Assembly (NCBI GenBank): GCA_002366645.1
Contig: DFBM01000183.1
Location: 1 to 17,976 of the forward strand
Length of the DNA stretch: 17,976 bases
From: Rhodobacterales bacterium UBA3080
GTDB lineage: Bacteria > Pseudomonadota > Alphaproteobacteria > Rhodobacterales > Rhodobacteraceae
Direction: 5' to 3'
A model generated the notes under the pieces. It was not told where the DNA came from and searched no databases. It worked only from the letters and a program-made list of their open reading frames with translations. Positions 1 through 7,606 of the stretch are shown piece by piece; positions within the stretch are counted from its first letter, which is position 1; each line of letters begins with the position of its first letter. Position numbers and translations under genes: made by a program.

Positions 1-53
1 TGAGAGGAAAGTAGCATTGCCGAACCAAGGTTTGAGTAGCCTGAAGTAATCAC
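1..53 (-). CDS. flgL: Partial 5' end of probable flgL (hook-filament junction protein)
   Basis: A GTG at 53-51 directly follows the flgK stop codon. It is preceded by GGAG with a 6-base spacer, which lies inside the last flgK codons. The frame stays open to the window edge for 17 codons, beginning V-I-T-S-G-Y-S-N-L-G-S-A-M. In Rhodobacterales flgL usually follows flgK, and FlgL N-termini there often have a short polar stretch followed by a G-x-(A/S)-M/F-L pattern, so flgL is the likely identity. Only the first codons are visible, so the name rests mainly on position and on the well-placed ribosome binding site. Confidence 0.5.
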   Translation of the reverse strand, partial: MITSGYSNLGSAMLLSS

Positions 54-1514
54 TTAAATCTCCAATAGTTTTTGCATCAAATCGTCGAGCACCGAAATAA
101 CGCGCGCGTTTGCGCTATACGCATTTTCGATATTTAGAAGGAACTGCATCTCCTGATCGGTATCAACACCGATAGCGTTCTGCTCTTCAACTTTTAGCAC
201 CGTTAATCGACCCTGATTGCGTCCATGATCCGCCTCCATCAGGTTTGCTTGCATCGCCCAAGCCGAAGTGAGTTCTTCCGCAAAACCGGTACCCGACAGA
301 AACGAGGTGATGCCAATACCTGGAGAGGGAGGCACAATCTCTTCCAAAGCATTGGTCATTCGAATTAGTTGCTCAGACGTGCCGGATACGCCCGGAGAGC
401 CTGCGCCTAGACCATCCCGAATACGCCATAACTGACCGCCAGATGCAGGATCTACAGCAATGTTGATACTCACTCGCTGACTAATGCCAACTTGATTTAA
501 CGTATCAAAGCTGCCGCCAGTGTCAGTAAATATTCCCGCATCTCCAGCACCCAAAGTTGGGTCCACCGCCGGAGTTTGAAAGCGCATTATCAAATCTGCC
601 GCAAGGGCGTCGAGTTGCGTTTGAAACAACGGTGCAAGCCGATCGCGAACGTCAAGATGTGCGGCGAGCGAACCGCCCGCCAATACTCCGCCATGCGCAC
701 CCAGTTCCACCGGCTTTCCGTTGATCGAGATTCCCGACAAAGCGCCAGACGAAAGCGTCATACTTGGCGAAATCGCTGAAGTCTGTGTAAACTCCAGTTC
801 TGCTGCCGAGCCGTTTAGCAAAACTGCCCCACCGCGCGTGAATATATCAATTTCACCCCGTTCGTTCAAAACTGTGCGGATCGGAACAATAGCGTTGACG
901 TTGTCGATCAAAGTTTGGCGCTGATCTTCCAGTGAGGCCACCGAATGTCCAGAAATTGCCATATTTCTGATGGTTTCGTTAAGGTTTTCGACATTTTTCA
1001 ACGCTCCATTGAGGTTGGCAATATCCTTCGCAATCGCCGCATCTGCGTCCGTTCGAAGTTGGGTGGTTACCGTGGAAATCCGACTAAAAGAGGCTGTAAT
1101 TTCTTTTGCCGCGAAAAGAATTCCCTGCTGGAGCGCGACTGAATCCGGCGCATTAATTGCGGTGGAAAGAGCCGTTTCAAGATCTTGATATTGTGTGGCT
1201 AAGGCGGTCGGGTTCCCTGGATCACCCAGTATTTCCGCAAGCCGTGTCGTGACGTTGGATAAAACACCAAGATTTGCGACTTCGGCATCAACACTAAGGC
1301 GGGCCCGTGTCGCATAAGCATCCTGTGACCGATAGATCCCTTCGATCACCACGCCGCTTCCAACCCCGGCGACCACGGACGCCGAATACTCAACTCGCTG
1401 ACGGCTGTAACCTTCGGTCAAGGCGTTTGAAACATTGTTTGAAACTGTTTCGGCAGACTTCGACATCACGGAAAGCCCAGAGTAAGCGTTGTTCAGTGCA
1501 GTGGAGAGACTCAC
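54..1514 (-). CDS. flgK: Flagellar hook-associated protein 1 (FlgK)
   Basis: This protein of 486 residues forms the first junction layer between hook and filament and is exported by the flagellar type III system. The N-terminus (residues 1-50: MSLSTALNNAYSGL, then the S-x-N-V-S-N-A-x-T-x-G-Y-S-R-Q motif) is the rod/hook-family D0 signature. The last 45 residues hold the matching C-terminal helix, with the E-N-A-Y-S-A-N-A-R-V-I pattern shared by FlgE and FlgK. Between them lies a FlgK-type helical and beta region. The start is GTG at 1514, with AGGAG 8 bases upstream. It lies 14 bases after flgE and directly before the probable flgL, so the three are likely cotranscribed. Length is normal for the family and I see no damage. 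Confidence 0.95.
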   Translation of the reverse strand: MSLSTALNNAYSGLSVMSKSAETVSNNVSNALTEGYSRQRVEYSASVVAGVGSGVVIEGIYRSQDAYATRARLSVDAEVANLGVLSNVTTRLAEILGDPGNPTALATQYQDLETALSTAINAPDSVALQQGILFAAKEITASFSRISTVTTQLRTDADAAIAKDIANLNGALKNVENLNETIRNMAISGHSVASLEDQRQTLIDNVNAIVPIRTVLNERGEIDIFTRGGAVLLNGSAAELEFTQTSAISPSMTLSSGALSGISINGKPVELGAHGGVLAGGSLAAHLDVRDRLAPLFQTQLDALAADLIMRFQTPAVDPTLGAGDAGIFTDTGGSFDTLNQVGISQRVSINIAVDPASGGQLWRIRDGLGAGSPGVSGTSEQLIRMTNALEEIVPPSPGIGITSFLSGTGFAEELTSAWAMQANLMEADHGRNQGRLTVLKVEEQNAIGVDTDQEMQFLLNIENAYSANARVISVLDDLMQKLLEI

Positions 1515-1528
1515 AATAACGGCTCCTG

Positions 1529-2830
1529 TTAACGCTTAATATTCGTTGTTTCCTGAAGCATTTCATCAACCGTCTGGATGATTTTTGCGTTTGAAGAATA
1601 CGCGCGCTGTGTTTTGATCAATGCCGTCAGTTCGCCTGCAATATCTGTAGTAGATTCTTCGCGAGCATAGCCGATTGTGGCTCCCGTGGGGCCAGTCCCT
1701 GCATCCCATAGATACATCGGCCCGCTAGCCTGAGAGAGCGTAAACGCCTGATTGCTTTCCGCATTCAGCCCATTCGGGTTTCGTACGTCGATGACAGGGA
1801 CTTGGTAGATAGTTCGAGAAAAGCCACTATCGTAGATCGCCGACACAACGCCATTTTCGTCAATTTCTACCGAAGTGAGATTGCCTGTCGGCGCGCCATT
1901 TTTGCTAAGTGAAATGGGAACAAATTCTGACGACATTTGAGTTAATCTGGTTGCCGCTCCCGGTTGCCCGACTTCGATGCCGACTGAACCACTCGCAAAG
2001 TTTACCGCAACAGTTCCTTCAAGCGGGTCATAAGTGCCGCCGAAAACCGGCACTACGGATGCTACCGATCCGCCCGTGGTCGGGGTATCGTTAAACGCAA
2101 CGGTAAATTCCGCAACAGGCAGTGGACCCGTCGCCTCGTCAACAACTTCTAACGACCAGGTATTTGACTGGCCGACCGCCGGAATAACCGGAGTAAATAT
2201 AGCCGTCATGGTTTTGGTCGTACCGAGGTTGTCAAAATATTCCATCGAGATTTCATATGGCACACCAGAAGCACCCGTTTCCGTTGCGCTGGCAGGGAGG
2301 TTCACCCCAAGCCCAACCAAGTCCGTTGGGCTCGCAGCGAATTGGTTCAAATTGACGAACACAGGTTCGAGTCCAGCGGCACTATCACGGGGTTGAACCG
2401 GGATCGTACCGTCGGCCACAGCCGGCCATCCCATCAAAGCCAATCCGCTTTGAGTGGTCAAAATTCCGTTCTTGTCCGGTGTAAACGAACCAGTCGCCGT
2501 CATCATCAGCGGATAGCTCCCTGATGCTTGCCCCAACGATGACGTTGGCGTTACTGGAAGCATTCCCCTTCCGGCAATTGCGATATCTGTAGAATTCGAA
2601 GTAGGAGTTAACGACCCTTTGGAAGCGACGTTCCTGAAAGTATTCACTGTTACGCCACCAGCGGTATATTTGCCCTTGCTTTGCGTAAGCGACACCGATG
2701 AAAAATCGGCGTCGGCGCGCTTATAGCCGAAAGTTCCAGAATTCGCGATATTGTCAGCGATCGTTGCCAACTTGCTGGCGTTTACATTCAAACCGGTAAC
2801 ACCAGCATTCAAAGAGGAGGATATGGTCAT
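1529..2830 (-). CDS. flgE: Flagellar hook protein (FlgE)
   Basis: This is the structural subunit of the flagellar hook, 433 residues from the chosen ATG at 2830, which has AAGGA 6 bases upstream. The open frame extends 26 codons further, but that extension has no hook-family sequence and no good ribosome binding site. The N-terminus MTISSSLNAGVTGLNVNA followed by A-x-I-A-D-N-I-A-N is the D0 signature, and N-S-T-D-I-A-I-A-G-R-G follows at about residue 80. The C-terminus has the closing helix with K-T-Q-R-A-Y-S-S-N-A-K-I-I-Q-T. The middle is a variable beta-rich domain. Gene order motB-flgE-flgK agrees with a roseobacter-type flagellar cluster. A 128-base gap from motB holds two dyads, so flgE may have its own promoter. 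Confidence 0.95.
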   Translation of the reverse strand: MTISSSLNAGVTGLNVNASKLATIADNIANSGTFGYKRADADFSSVSLTQSKGKYTAGGVTVNTFRNVASKGSLTPTSNSTDIAIAGRGMLPVTPTSSLGQASGSYPLMMTATGSFTPDKNGILTTQSGLALMGWPAVADGTIPVQPRDSAAGLEPVFVNLNQFAASPTDLVGLGVNLPASATETGASGVPYEISMEYFDNLGTTKTMTAIFTPVIPAVGQSNTWSLEVVDEATGPLPVAEFTVAFNDTPTTGGSVASVVPVFGGTYDPLEGTVAVNFASGSVGIEVGQPGAATRLTQMSSEFVPISLSKNGAPTGNLTSVEIDENGVVSAIYDSGFSRTIYQVPVIDVRNPNGLNAESNQAFTLSQASGPMYLWDAGTGPTGATIGYAREESTTDIAGELTALIKTQRAYSSNAKIIQTVDEMLQETTNIKR

Positions 2831-2901
2831 TGAGAGTCCTTCTGAACAAATTCGTTTCTTTATGCAGTATTGGCGCTGTACCCTTAACATCTCGTAAACG
2901 T

Positions 2902-2931
2902 TGAACATGGTTCATCTATATGAAAATATAG
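2902..2931 (-). promoter_or_regulatory. Two adjacent perfect dyads upstream of flgE
   Basis: TGAAC-ATG-GTTCA occupies 2902-2914 and CTATAT-GAAA-ATATAG occupies 2916-2931. Both are perfect inverted repeats and lie next to each other in the AT-rich motB-flgE gap, about 70-100 bases before the flgE start. They could be protein-binding sites or a small RNA hairpin pair between two operon genes. I see no clear sigma-54 or sigma-28 promoter sequence in the gap. The dyads are seen directly; the regulatory role is inferred. Confidence 0.3.
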
Positions 2932-2958
2932 ACTATTTCGAATGAACTGCCCCGATCT

Positions 2959-3819
2959 TCAGTTCGCCACCGCAAGTTTACGTAATAAAATAATTTCGAT
3001 TCGGCGGTTCCTGATAAGGCCATCTGAGGGTTGGCTAGGTGAACGATCGGCGTTGCCGGATACACGTGCGATCCTCTCAACTGCAATTCCGGCGCTAACA
3101 AGCCGCTGCCGCACCATATTGGACCTACCGGAGGACAGTTCGAAATTATCCCGACCATCCAACATGCTCTCGTCCGTATGACCCAAAACCGCGATATCGT
3201 TAGTCACAATCGAGATCACATCCGCAATCATATCCACCAGCATCAACAGTTTTTCACTTGGCTCATCCGTACCAGTCATAAACAGCGGCGAAGAAGGCAG
3301 GTCGAACACCTCAATAATCAACCCCTCATCAGTAACTCGCGTATGCACATGCTTGAGCAGATCATCTGCGACAGTGCTTTCGCCGCTATCTCCGCGAAAC
3401 ATGTTTTCAATATCGGTAAATTTCAGGTCAGATTCACCTTCTTCACCACCGGTTTCACTGGTTCGGATAACGCCGCTGTCACCGTCAGCTTTATTTTCGT
3501 CGGTAGCGCGCATATCCGCTGCGCCGGTTCCGATACGTGTCAGGACCTCTTGCGAAAAAACGCTGTCGCCGCCGAAAGCTCCGTCGCCGCCACCTGAAAC
3601 TTTGTGAATCGGGATCGTCGGGCTGAAGTAGTCAGCCAAACCCTTTCGCTGCGTCTCCGTTGTTGCATTCAGCAACCACATCAAGAGAAAAAACGCCATC
3701 ATCGCCGTTACAAAATCAGCATAGGCGACCTTCCACGCCCCGCCATGGTGCCCACCACCTTTGACGATCTTTTTCTTCTTGATAATCGTAATCGGAGCAT
3801 TGTCATTTCTAACCGCCAT
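2959..3819 (-). CDS. motB: Flagellar motor stator protein (MotB)
   Basis: MotB anchors the stator to peptidoglycan and, with MotA, forms the ion channel that drives flagellar rotation. From the ATG at 3819 it is 286 residues; a GTG at 3828 is an alternative, but its purine-rich site lies too close. The N-terminus has a basic stretch, a G-G-G-H-H-G-G-A-W-K-V-A-Y-A-D-F motif and one membrane helix. Asp35 in Y-A-D-F is the expected ion-binding residue. The C-terminal 90 residues form an OmpA-like peptidoglycan-binding domain (G-H-T-D, then L-S-x-G-R, then N-R-R-I-E-I-I). The middle is acidic and low in conservation. No motA is in the window. It is the first gene of the visible flagellar run. Confidence 0.93.
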   Translation of the reverse strand: MAVRNDNAPITIIKKKKIVKGGGHHGGAWKVAYADFVTAMMAFFLLMWLLNATTETQRKGLADYFSPTIPIHKVSGGGDGAFGGDSVFSQEVLTRIGTGAADMRATDENKADGDSGVIRTSETGGEEGESDLKFTDIENMFRGDSGESTVADDLLKHVHTRVTDEGLIIEVFDLPSSPLFMTGTDEPSEKLLMLVDMIADVISIVTNDIAVLGHTDESMLDGRDNFELSSGRSNMVRQRLVSAGIAVERIARVSGNADRSPSQPSDGLIRNRRIEIILLRKLAVAN

Positions 3820-3866
3820 ATTCCCCACCTTCCCCTTTTCACTAAAGGGATAGTGGACCGCAAACA

Positions 3867-3882
3867 GTTACTTGATGGTTAG
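3867..3882 (-). promoter_or_regulatory. Candidate CtrA box upstream of motB
   Basis: The minus strand reads CTAACCATCAAGTAAC. This matches the alphaproteobacterial CtrA consensus TTAA-N7-TTAAC with one mismatch in each half, and matches the TTAACCAT half-site at 7 of 8 bases. It lies about 48 bases before the motB start, a plausible promoter position. Flagellar genes are CtrA-dependent in several Rhodobacterales, which supports the reading. A chance match in a short AT-rich gap cannot be excluded. Confidence 0.4.
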
Positions 3883-3912
3883 TTGTGCAGTAAATAGTGC
3901 TAAAAAATTGAG

Positions 3913-4641
3913 CTAAATACGGCGCGCTCCAACGAGAAACTCGATGTTGCCGTCTCCACCCTTGATAGGGCTTTCACCACGGTCGGTAACTTGCCAACCC
4001 AGATTTTCCAGAAAAGCCTCGATGCGGACCCGTGTATTTTGCTGTGCCGCCATGTCGCGCACAATTCCGCCTTTGCCGACGAGCGCAGGGCCAACTTCGA
4101 ATTGCGGCTTTATCAACGCAACCAGAACCGCCCCTTTGCGTGCCAACTCCAGTGCCGCTGGAAGCGCCTTCTCTAGCGAAATGAAGGAAACGTCGGTGAC
4201 GATCCAGTCAACCTCGGGCAACAGCGCTTCGGGAATGTCGCGTGCGTTAACGCCCTCTATATTCACCACCCTAGCGTCGTTTCGCAAACGCTGATGCAAC
4301 TGCCCGTGACCCACATCGAGCGCGTAGACCTTCGCCGCGCCATTCGCCAGCAACACTTCGGTAAACCCTCCGGTCGAGGCTCCTATATCCAAAGCAATAG
4401 CATTATTCGGCGACAAGCCGAATTCCTTTAGCGCAAAGTCCAGCTTCAACGCGGCGCGCGACACCCACGGGTTGGGGTTTTCGGTTATCGCCAGTTTCGT
4501 ATCGGCTTTCACCTTCTGCGACGCCTTCTTCGCAGCAACTCCATCAACCAGAACCACGTCCGCCTCAATCAGCGCCTGCGCGCGGGCCCGGCTTTCCGCC
4601 AGACCCGCCGCAACTATTGCCTGATCCAGTCTTTGGCTCAC
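3913..4641 (-). CDS. tlyA: TlyA family rRNA (cytidine-2'-O)-methyltransferase
   Basis: This protein of 242 residues has an S4 RNA-binding domain (about 1-60) and an FtsJ/RrmJ-type SAM-dependent methyltransferase domain. The SAM loop is A-L-D-I-G-A-S-T-G-G-F-T at about 83-94. Lys66, Asp150, Lys178 and Glu234 fit the K-D-K-E tetrad of 2'-O-methyltransferases. TlyA enzymes methylate ribose at one cytidine in 23S rRNA and in some species one in 16S rRNA; which applies here cannot be read from sequence. The GTG start at 4641 overlaps the ABC transporter stop by 4 bases (GTGA), so translation is probably coupled. Some TlyA proteins have also been called hemolysins; the methyltransferase role is better supported. 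Confidence 0.92.
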   Translation of the reverse strand: MSQRLDQAIVAAGLAESRARAQALIEADVVLVDGVAAKKASQKVKADTKLAITENPNPWVSRAALKLDFALKEFGLSPNNAIALDIGASTGGFTEVLLANGAAKVYALDVGHGQLHQRLRNDARVVNIEGVNARDIPEALLPEVDWIVTDVSFISLEKALPAALELARKGAVLVALIKPQFEVGPALVGKGGIVRDMAAQQNTRVRIEAFLENLGWQVTDRGESPIKGGDGNIEFLVGARRI

Positions 4642-6476
4642 AGCGCTGGTTCCAGTCCGATAAAACCACCTGATTGTCGGTTCCAGAATCCAGCATAGAG
4701 CCCATTCTGCGCCAGTAGATCAGTGTGCGTGCCCTGCTCGGCAACGCGGCCAGCATCAAGAACGACAATCCGGTCCATCTGTGCAATCGTTGAAAGCCTG
4801 TGCGCAATCGCTATCACGGTTTTGCCCTCCATAACGCCATATAAGGTTTCCTGAATCGCCGCCTCGACTTCACTATCGAGCGCCGAGGTTGCTTCATCCA
4901 GAACCAGAATTGGTGCGTCTTTCAAAATAACCCGCGCAATGGCAATCCGCTGCCGTTGACCGCCAGAAAGTTTTACGCCGCGCTCACCAACATGGGCGTC
5001 ATAACCTGTCCGCCCTTTAGGATCCATCAAATCCAGAATGAAGTCATGTGCTTCGGCACGACGCGCGGCTTCGATCATTTCGGCCTCGGTGGCTTCGGGG
5101 CGGCCATAAAGGATATTTGCCCTGACCGAGCGATGCATAAGGCTACTGTCCTGCGTAACCATCCCGATCTGACTGCGTAGACTGTCTTGCGTCACGTCGG
5201 CAACCGACTGGCCATCAATCAAAATCTGGCCATGCTCCGCATCCCTAAACCGCATCAACAAGTTCACAAGGCTTGATTTGCCCGATCCGGATCGGCCGAC
5301 CAGCCCAACCTTCTCGCCGGCTCTAATTGACAGGTTCACCCCGTCGAGCCCGCCACTACCTTTCCCGTAATGATGCGAGAGATCGCGGATTTCAACCTTA
5401 CCGGAGGTAAGATTCAACGCCGGCGCACCCAGCTTATCGTTAACAGAATGTGGAACCGAGATGCTCTGCAAGCCTTCGCGCATCACTCCGGCATGTTCAA
5501 ACAAGCGAACCGTAACCCACATGATCCAACCGGTCATACCGTTCAGCCGGATAGTCAACGCTGCCGCCGCCGCGACTTCGCCAACCGAGACAACGTCTTT
5601 GGTCCACAGCCATATCGCCGGACCGATCACGCCAACCATCAAAAACCCGTTCATCGCGGCAAGATTGAAAGTCAGTTTTGTCATCAAGCGCAAGAAGCGT
5701 TGAAAGCGCAAGCGTTGACGTTTCATCGCCGACAACGCGTAATCTTCTTCCCGTTTGCCGTGGGCGAACAGTTTCACGCTTTCGATATTTGCGTAAGCGT
5801 CCACGATACGGCCGGTCACAAGCGATTTCGTCTCCGACATCCGTTCGGAAGCCTTCGAGACTTTTGTCGCAATCTGTTTCACAAAGACAACGTAAATAAC
5901 TAGCCAAATTGCCATCGGCGCCGCTAACCGCAAGTCGATCTGCGACAGCACAAGGATCGCGCCCAGTACATATATCGCCGCGTACCAGATGCCCTCCAGC
6001 GCCATGTAGGTGCTGTCCTCCATCGCCGGCCCCATCTGCATGACACGGTTCGCTAACCGGCCTGCGAAGTCGTTCTGGAAAAATTCGCTCGACTGGCCAA
6101 GAAGGTGTTTATGCGCACGCCAGCGTGCTTGCTCCTGCATATTGGAGGCAAGCGTCTGTTCCAGAAACAGGTGATTGAAGGTTATGATTAAAGGCCGCAG
6201 GAACAGCACAAACAGGCCTGCCAAAAGCAGTTCCGTACCGTGTACATTCCAGAAATCGGTCTCGCCGGTGTCGTTCATCAAGTCGATCACGCGACCTGAG
6301 TAGAAGATCAGGCCACTTTCCATAACCGCCGTCAGCACCCCCAGAAACGCCATCAACGGCAACCATTTGCGAAATGGATACAGTTGGGTTTTCATGTATG
6401 CCCACAGGTTTGACGACGGCGTTTCGTCGGGAAACGGCGCAAATGGGTCAACTAGGTTTTCAAACTTTTTAAACAT
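4638..6476 (-). CDS. ABC exporter half-transporter (fused membrane and ATPase domains)
   Basis: This is a type IV exporter subunit of 612 residues that would dimerise in the inner membrane. An N-terminal six-helix membrane domain covers roughly residues 1-330. The nucleotide-binding domain has Walker A G-R-S-G-S-G-K-S (about 394-401), Q-loop at V-T-Q-D, signature L-S-G-G-Q (about 503), Walker B I-L-V-L-D-E (about 523-528) and the H-loop His near 559. All ATPase motifs are intact. The start is the ATG at 6476, with GGAGG 7 bases upstream; an in-frame ATG at 6524 would add 16 residues of no visible merit. The substrate is unknown; the family covers lipids, drugs and peptides. Coupling to tlyA is notable because both might relate to ribosome-targeting compounds, but that is only inference. 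Confidence 0.92.
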   Translation of the reverse strand: MFKKFENLVDPFAPFPDETPSSNLWAYMKTQLYPFRKWLPLMAFLGVLTAVMESGLIFYSGRVIDLMNDTGETDFWNVHGTELLLAGLFVLFLRPLIITFNHLFLEQTLASNMQEQARWRAHKHLLGQSSEFFQNDFAGRLANRVMQMGPAMEDSTYMALEGIWYAAIYVLGAILVLSQIDLRLAAPMAIWLVIYVVFVKQIATKVSKASERMSETKSLVTGRIVDAYANIESVKLFAHGKREEDYALSAMKRQRLRFQRFLRLMTKLTFNLAAMNGFLMVGVIGPAIWLWTKDVVSVGEVAAAAALTIRLNGMTGWIMWVTVRLFEHAGVMREGLQSISVPHSVNDKLGAPALNLTSGKVEIRDLSHHYGKGSGGLDGVNLSIRAGEKVGLVGRSGSGKSSLVNLLMRFRDAEHGQILIDGQSVADVTQDSLRSQIGMVTQDSSLMHRSVRANILYGRPEATEAEMIEAARRAEAHDFILDLMDPKGRTGYDAHVGERGVKLSGGQRQRIAIARVILKDAPILVLDEATSALDSEVEAAIQETLYGVMEGKTVIAIAHRLSTIAQMDRIVVLDAGRVAEQGTHTDLLAQNGLYAGFWNRQSGGFIGLEPAL

Positions 6477-6526
6477 GGAACGCCCTCCAATAGGCGAAGT
6501 AAATTCTGGAATGTCGAAATGCATGA

Positions 6527-6552
6527 GGGTCGCAACAGACCCGAAATCCGGG
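6527..6552 (-). promoter_or_regulatory. Two mutually exclusive GC-rich hairpins in ABC transporter leader
   Basis: On the minus strand a 4-bp stem CCCG-GATTT-CGGG (6552-6540) overlaps a 5-bp stem GGGTC-TGTTGC-GACCC (6542-6527). The shared GGG means only one can form at a time. The first hairpin begins 2 bases after the stop of an 11-codon ORF. No U-run follows, so neither is an obvious terminator. The arrangement resembles attenuation leaders, but the stems are short. Confidence 0.25.
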
Positions 6553-6554
6553 GC

Positions 6555-6590
6555 CTAAGAGGCGGTAATATATTTCCGGATCGTATTCAT
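6555..6590 (-). CDS. Possible 11-residue leader peptide upstream of ABC transporter
   Basis: An ATG at 6590 has GGAGG exactly 7 bases upstream and opens a short frame, MNTIRKYITAS, ending in TAG at 6557-6555. It is the best ribosome binding site in the gap between the divergent ABC transporter and hemF genes. The ORF ends 79 bases before the transporter ATG and is followed at once by two competing hairpins. A second tiny frame, ATG-CGA-TGA, overlaps its start. Whether the region is transcribed is unknown, and codon evidence is too short to judge. I do not recognise the peptide. Confidence 0.3.
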   Translation of the reverse strand: MNTIRKYITAS

Positions 6591-6634
6591 CGCATTTCCT
6601 CCACCATGTTTGGTGTGGCCAATTTATTCAGTGA

Positions 6635-6663
6635 TTGTTTTGCAGTCAATCGCCTTGTATGAA
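6635..6663 (+). promoter_or_regulatory. Weak candidate sigma-70-type promoter for hemF
   Basis: TTGTTT (6635-6640) and TATGAA (6658-6663) are spaced by 17 bases, 50 bases before the hemF start. Matches to the consensus are modest. A small dyad GATTG-N9-CAATC (6633-6651) overlaps the -35 element and could be an operator. I see no full FNR box (TTGAT-N4-ATCAA), although hemF is oxygen-responsive in some relatives. The rest of the 236-base gap holds the ABC transporter leader structures. Confidence 0.25.
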
Positions 6664-6712
6664 AACATTGTACCGACACATTTTCGCGCAATTCCAGAAA
6701 GGGATACCTGCT

Positions 6713-7606
6713 GTGAGCACCGATATGATAACCGAAAAAGCCCGTGCATCAGCGTGGTTCGAAGACCTCCGCAACCAGATTTGCGCGGCATTCGAAGGTC
6801 TGGAAGATGCACAGAACACAGGTCCGCACGCTGACCTTCCCGCTGGCCGGTTCGAGCGTAAACCAACCAAACGTGACAACGGTGACGGCACCGATGCGGG
6901 CGGTGGCGAGATGTCCGTGATGCGCGGCGGCCGTGTTTTTGAAAAAGTCGGCGTAAACATTTCGACTGTCTACGGCACATTGGGCGAAGCCGCCCAACGT
7001 TCGATGAAGTCCCGCACCGGCATGGATGGCATAACCGAAGACCCCCGCTTCTGGGCCTCGGGTATTTCGTTGGTCGCTCACATGCGATCTCCGAAAACCC
7101 CCGCTGTCCACATGAACACCCGCATGTTCTGGACCCCGCACGGCTGGTGGTTTGGCGGCGGCGCCGACCTCAATCCGATGCTCGAAGTTCCCGAAGACAC
7201 CGCCTTCTTCCACGCCCGACTAAAAGACGCCTGTGACGCCCACGACCCAACCTATTACCCGCGTTACAAGGAATGGGCTGACGAGTATTTCATGATCAAA
7301 CACTGGAATGAGCCACGCGGCGTAGGCGGCATATTCTACGACGACCACAATACCGGCGACTGGGAGGCCGATTTCGCCTTCACTCAAGATGTCGGCCGTG
7401 CCTTCCTGAAAGCCTTCCTACCGGTAACCGAAAAACATATGTTCGAAAGCTGGACAGACGCCGACCGCGAAATCCAATTGATCAAACGCGGCCGCTACGC
7501 CGAATTCAATCTGGTCTACGACCGCGGCACCCAGTTTGGCCTACAGACCGGACACAATCCTGAAGCGGTGCTTATGTCCCTACCGCCCGAATGTAAGTGG
7601 CCTTGA
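6713..7606 (+). CDS. hemF: Oxygen-dependent coproporphyrinogen III oxidase (HemF)
   Basis: HemF converts coproporphyrinogen III to protoporphyrinogen IX with molecular oxygen, in the cytosol, during heme and bacteriochlorophyll synthesis. The product is 297 residues. Family blocks are intact: G-V-N-I-S-T-V-Y-G near the N-terminus, H-M-N-T-R-M-F, W-W-F-G-G-G-A-D-L-N-P in the middle, R-G-V-G-G-I-F-Y-D-D, and E-F-N-L-V-Y-D-R-G-T with G-L-Q-T-G toward the end. The start is GTG at 6713, with AAAGG about 10 bases upstream. The frame runs back to an ATG at 6635, but those residues are not family-like. The short C-terminus ending K-W-P is, as I recall, usual for alphaproteobacterial HemF. The next gene overlaps its end, so the two probably form one transcript. 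Confidence 0.96.
   Translation: MSTDMITEKARASAWFEDLRNQICAAFEGLEDAQNTGPHADLPAGRFERKPTKRDNGDGTDAGGGEMSVMRGGRVFEKVGVNISTVYGTLGEAAQRSMKSRTGMDGITEDPRFWASGISLVAHMRSPKTPAVHMNTRMFWTPHGWWFGGGADLNPMLEVPEDTAFFHARLKDACDAHDPTYYPRYKEWADEYFMIKHWNEPRGVGGIFYDDHNTGDWEADFAFTQDVGRAFLKAFLPVTEKHMFESWTDADREIQLIKRGRYAEFNLVYDRGTQFGLQTGHNPEAVLMSLPPECKWP

Noticed and set aside
3178..3597. 139-codon open frame on the plus strand inside motB
   Set aside because: It is antisense to a well-matched motB, has no family-like sequence and no ribosome binding site; a shadow frame.
5370..5903. 177-codon open frame on the plus strand inside the ABC transporter gene
   Set aside because: It is fully antisense to conserved transporter sequence and its product is rich in R, H and Q without recognisable motifs.
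6601..6651. FNR/Crp-type box upstream of hemF
   Set aside because: Only a GATTG-N9-CAATC dyad and a CACCA-TGTT-TGGTG hairpin are seen; spacing and bases do not match TTGAT-N4-ATCAA.
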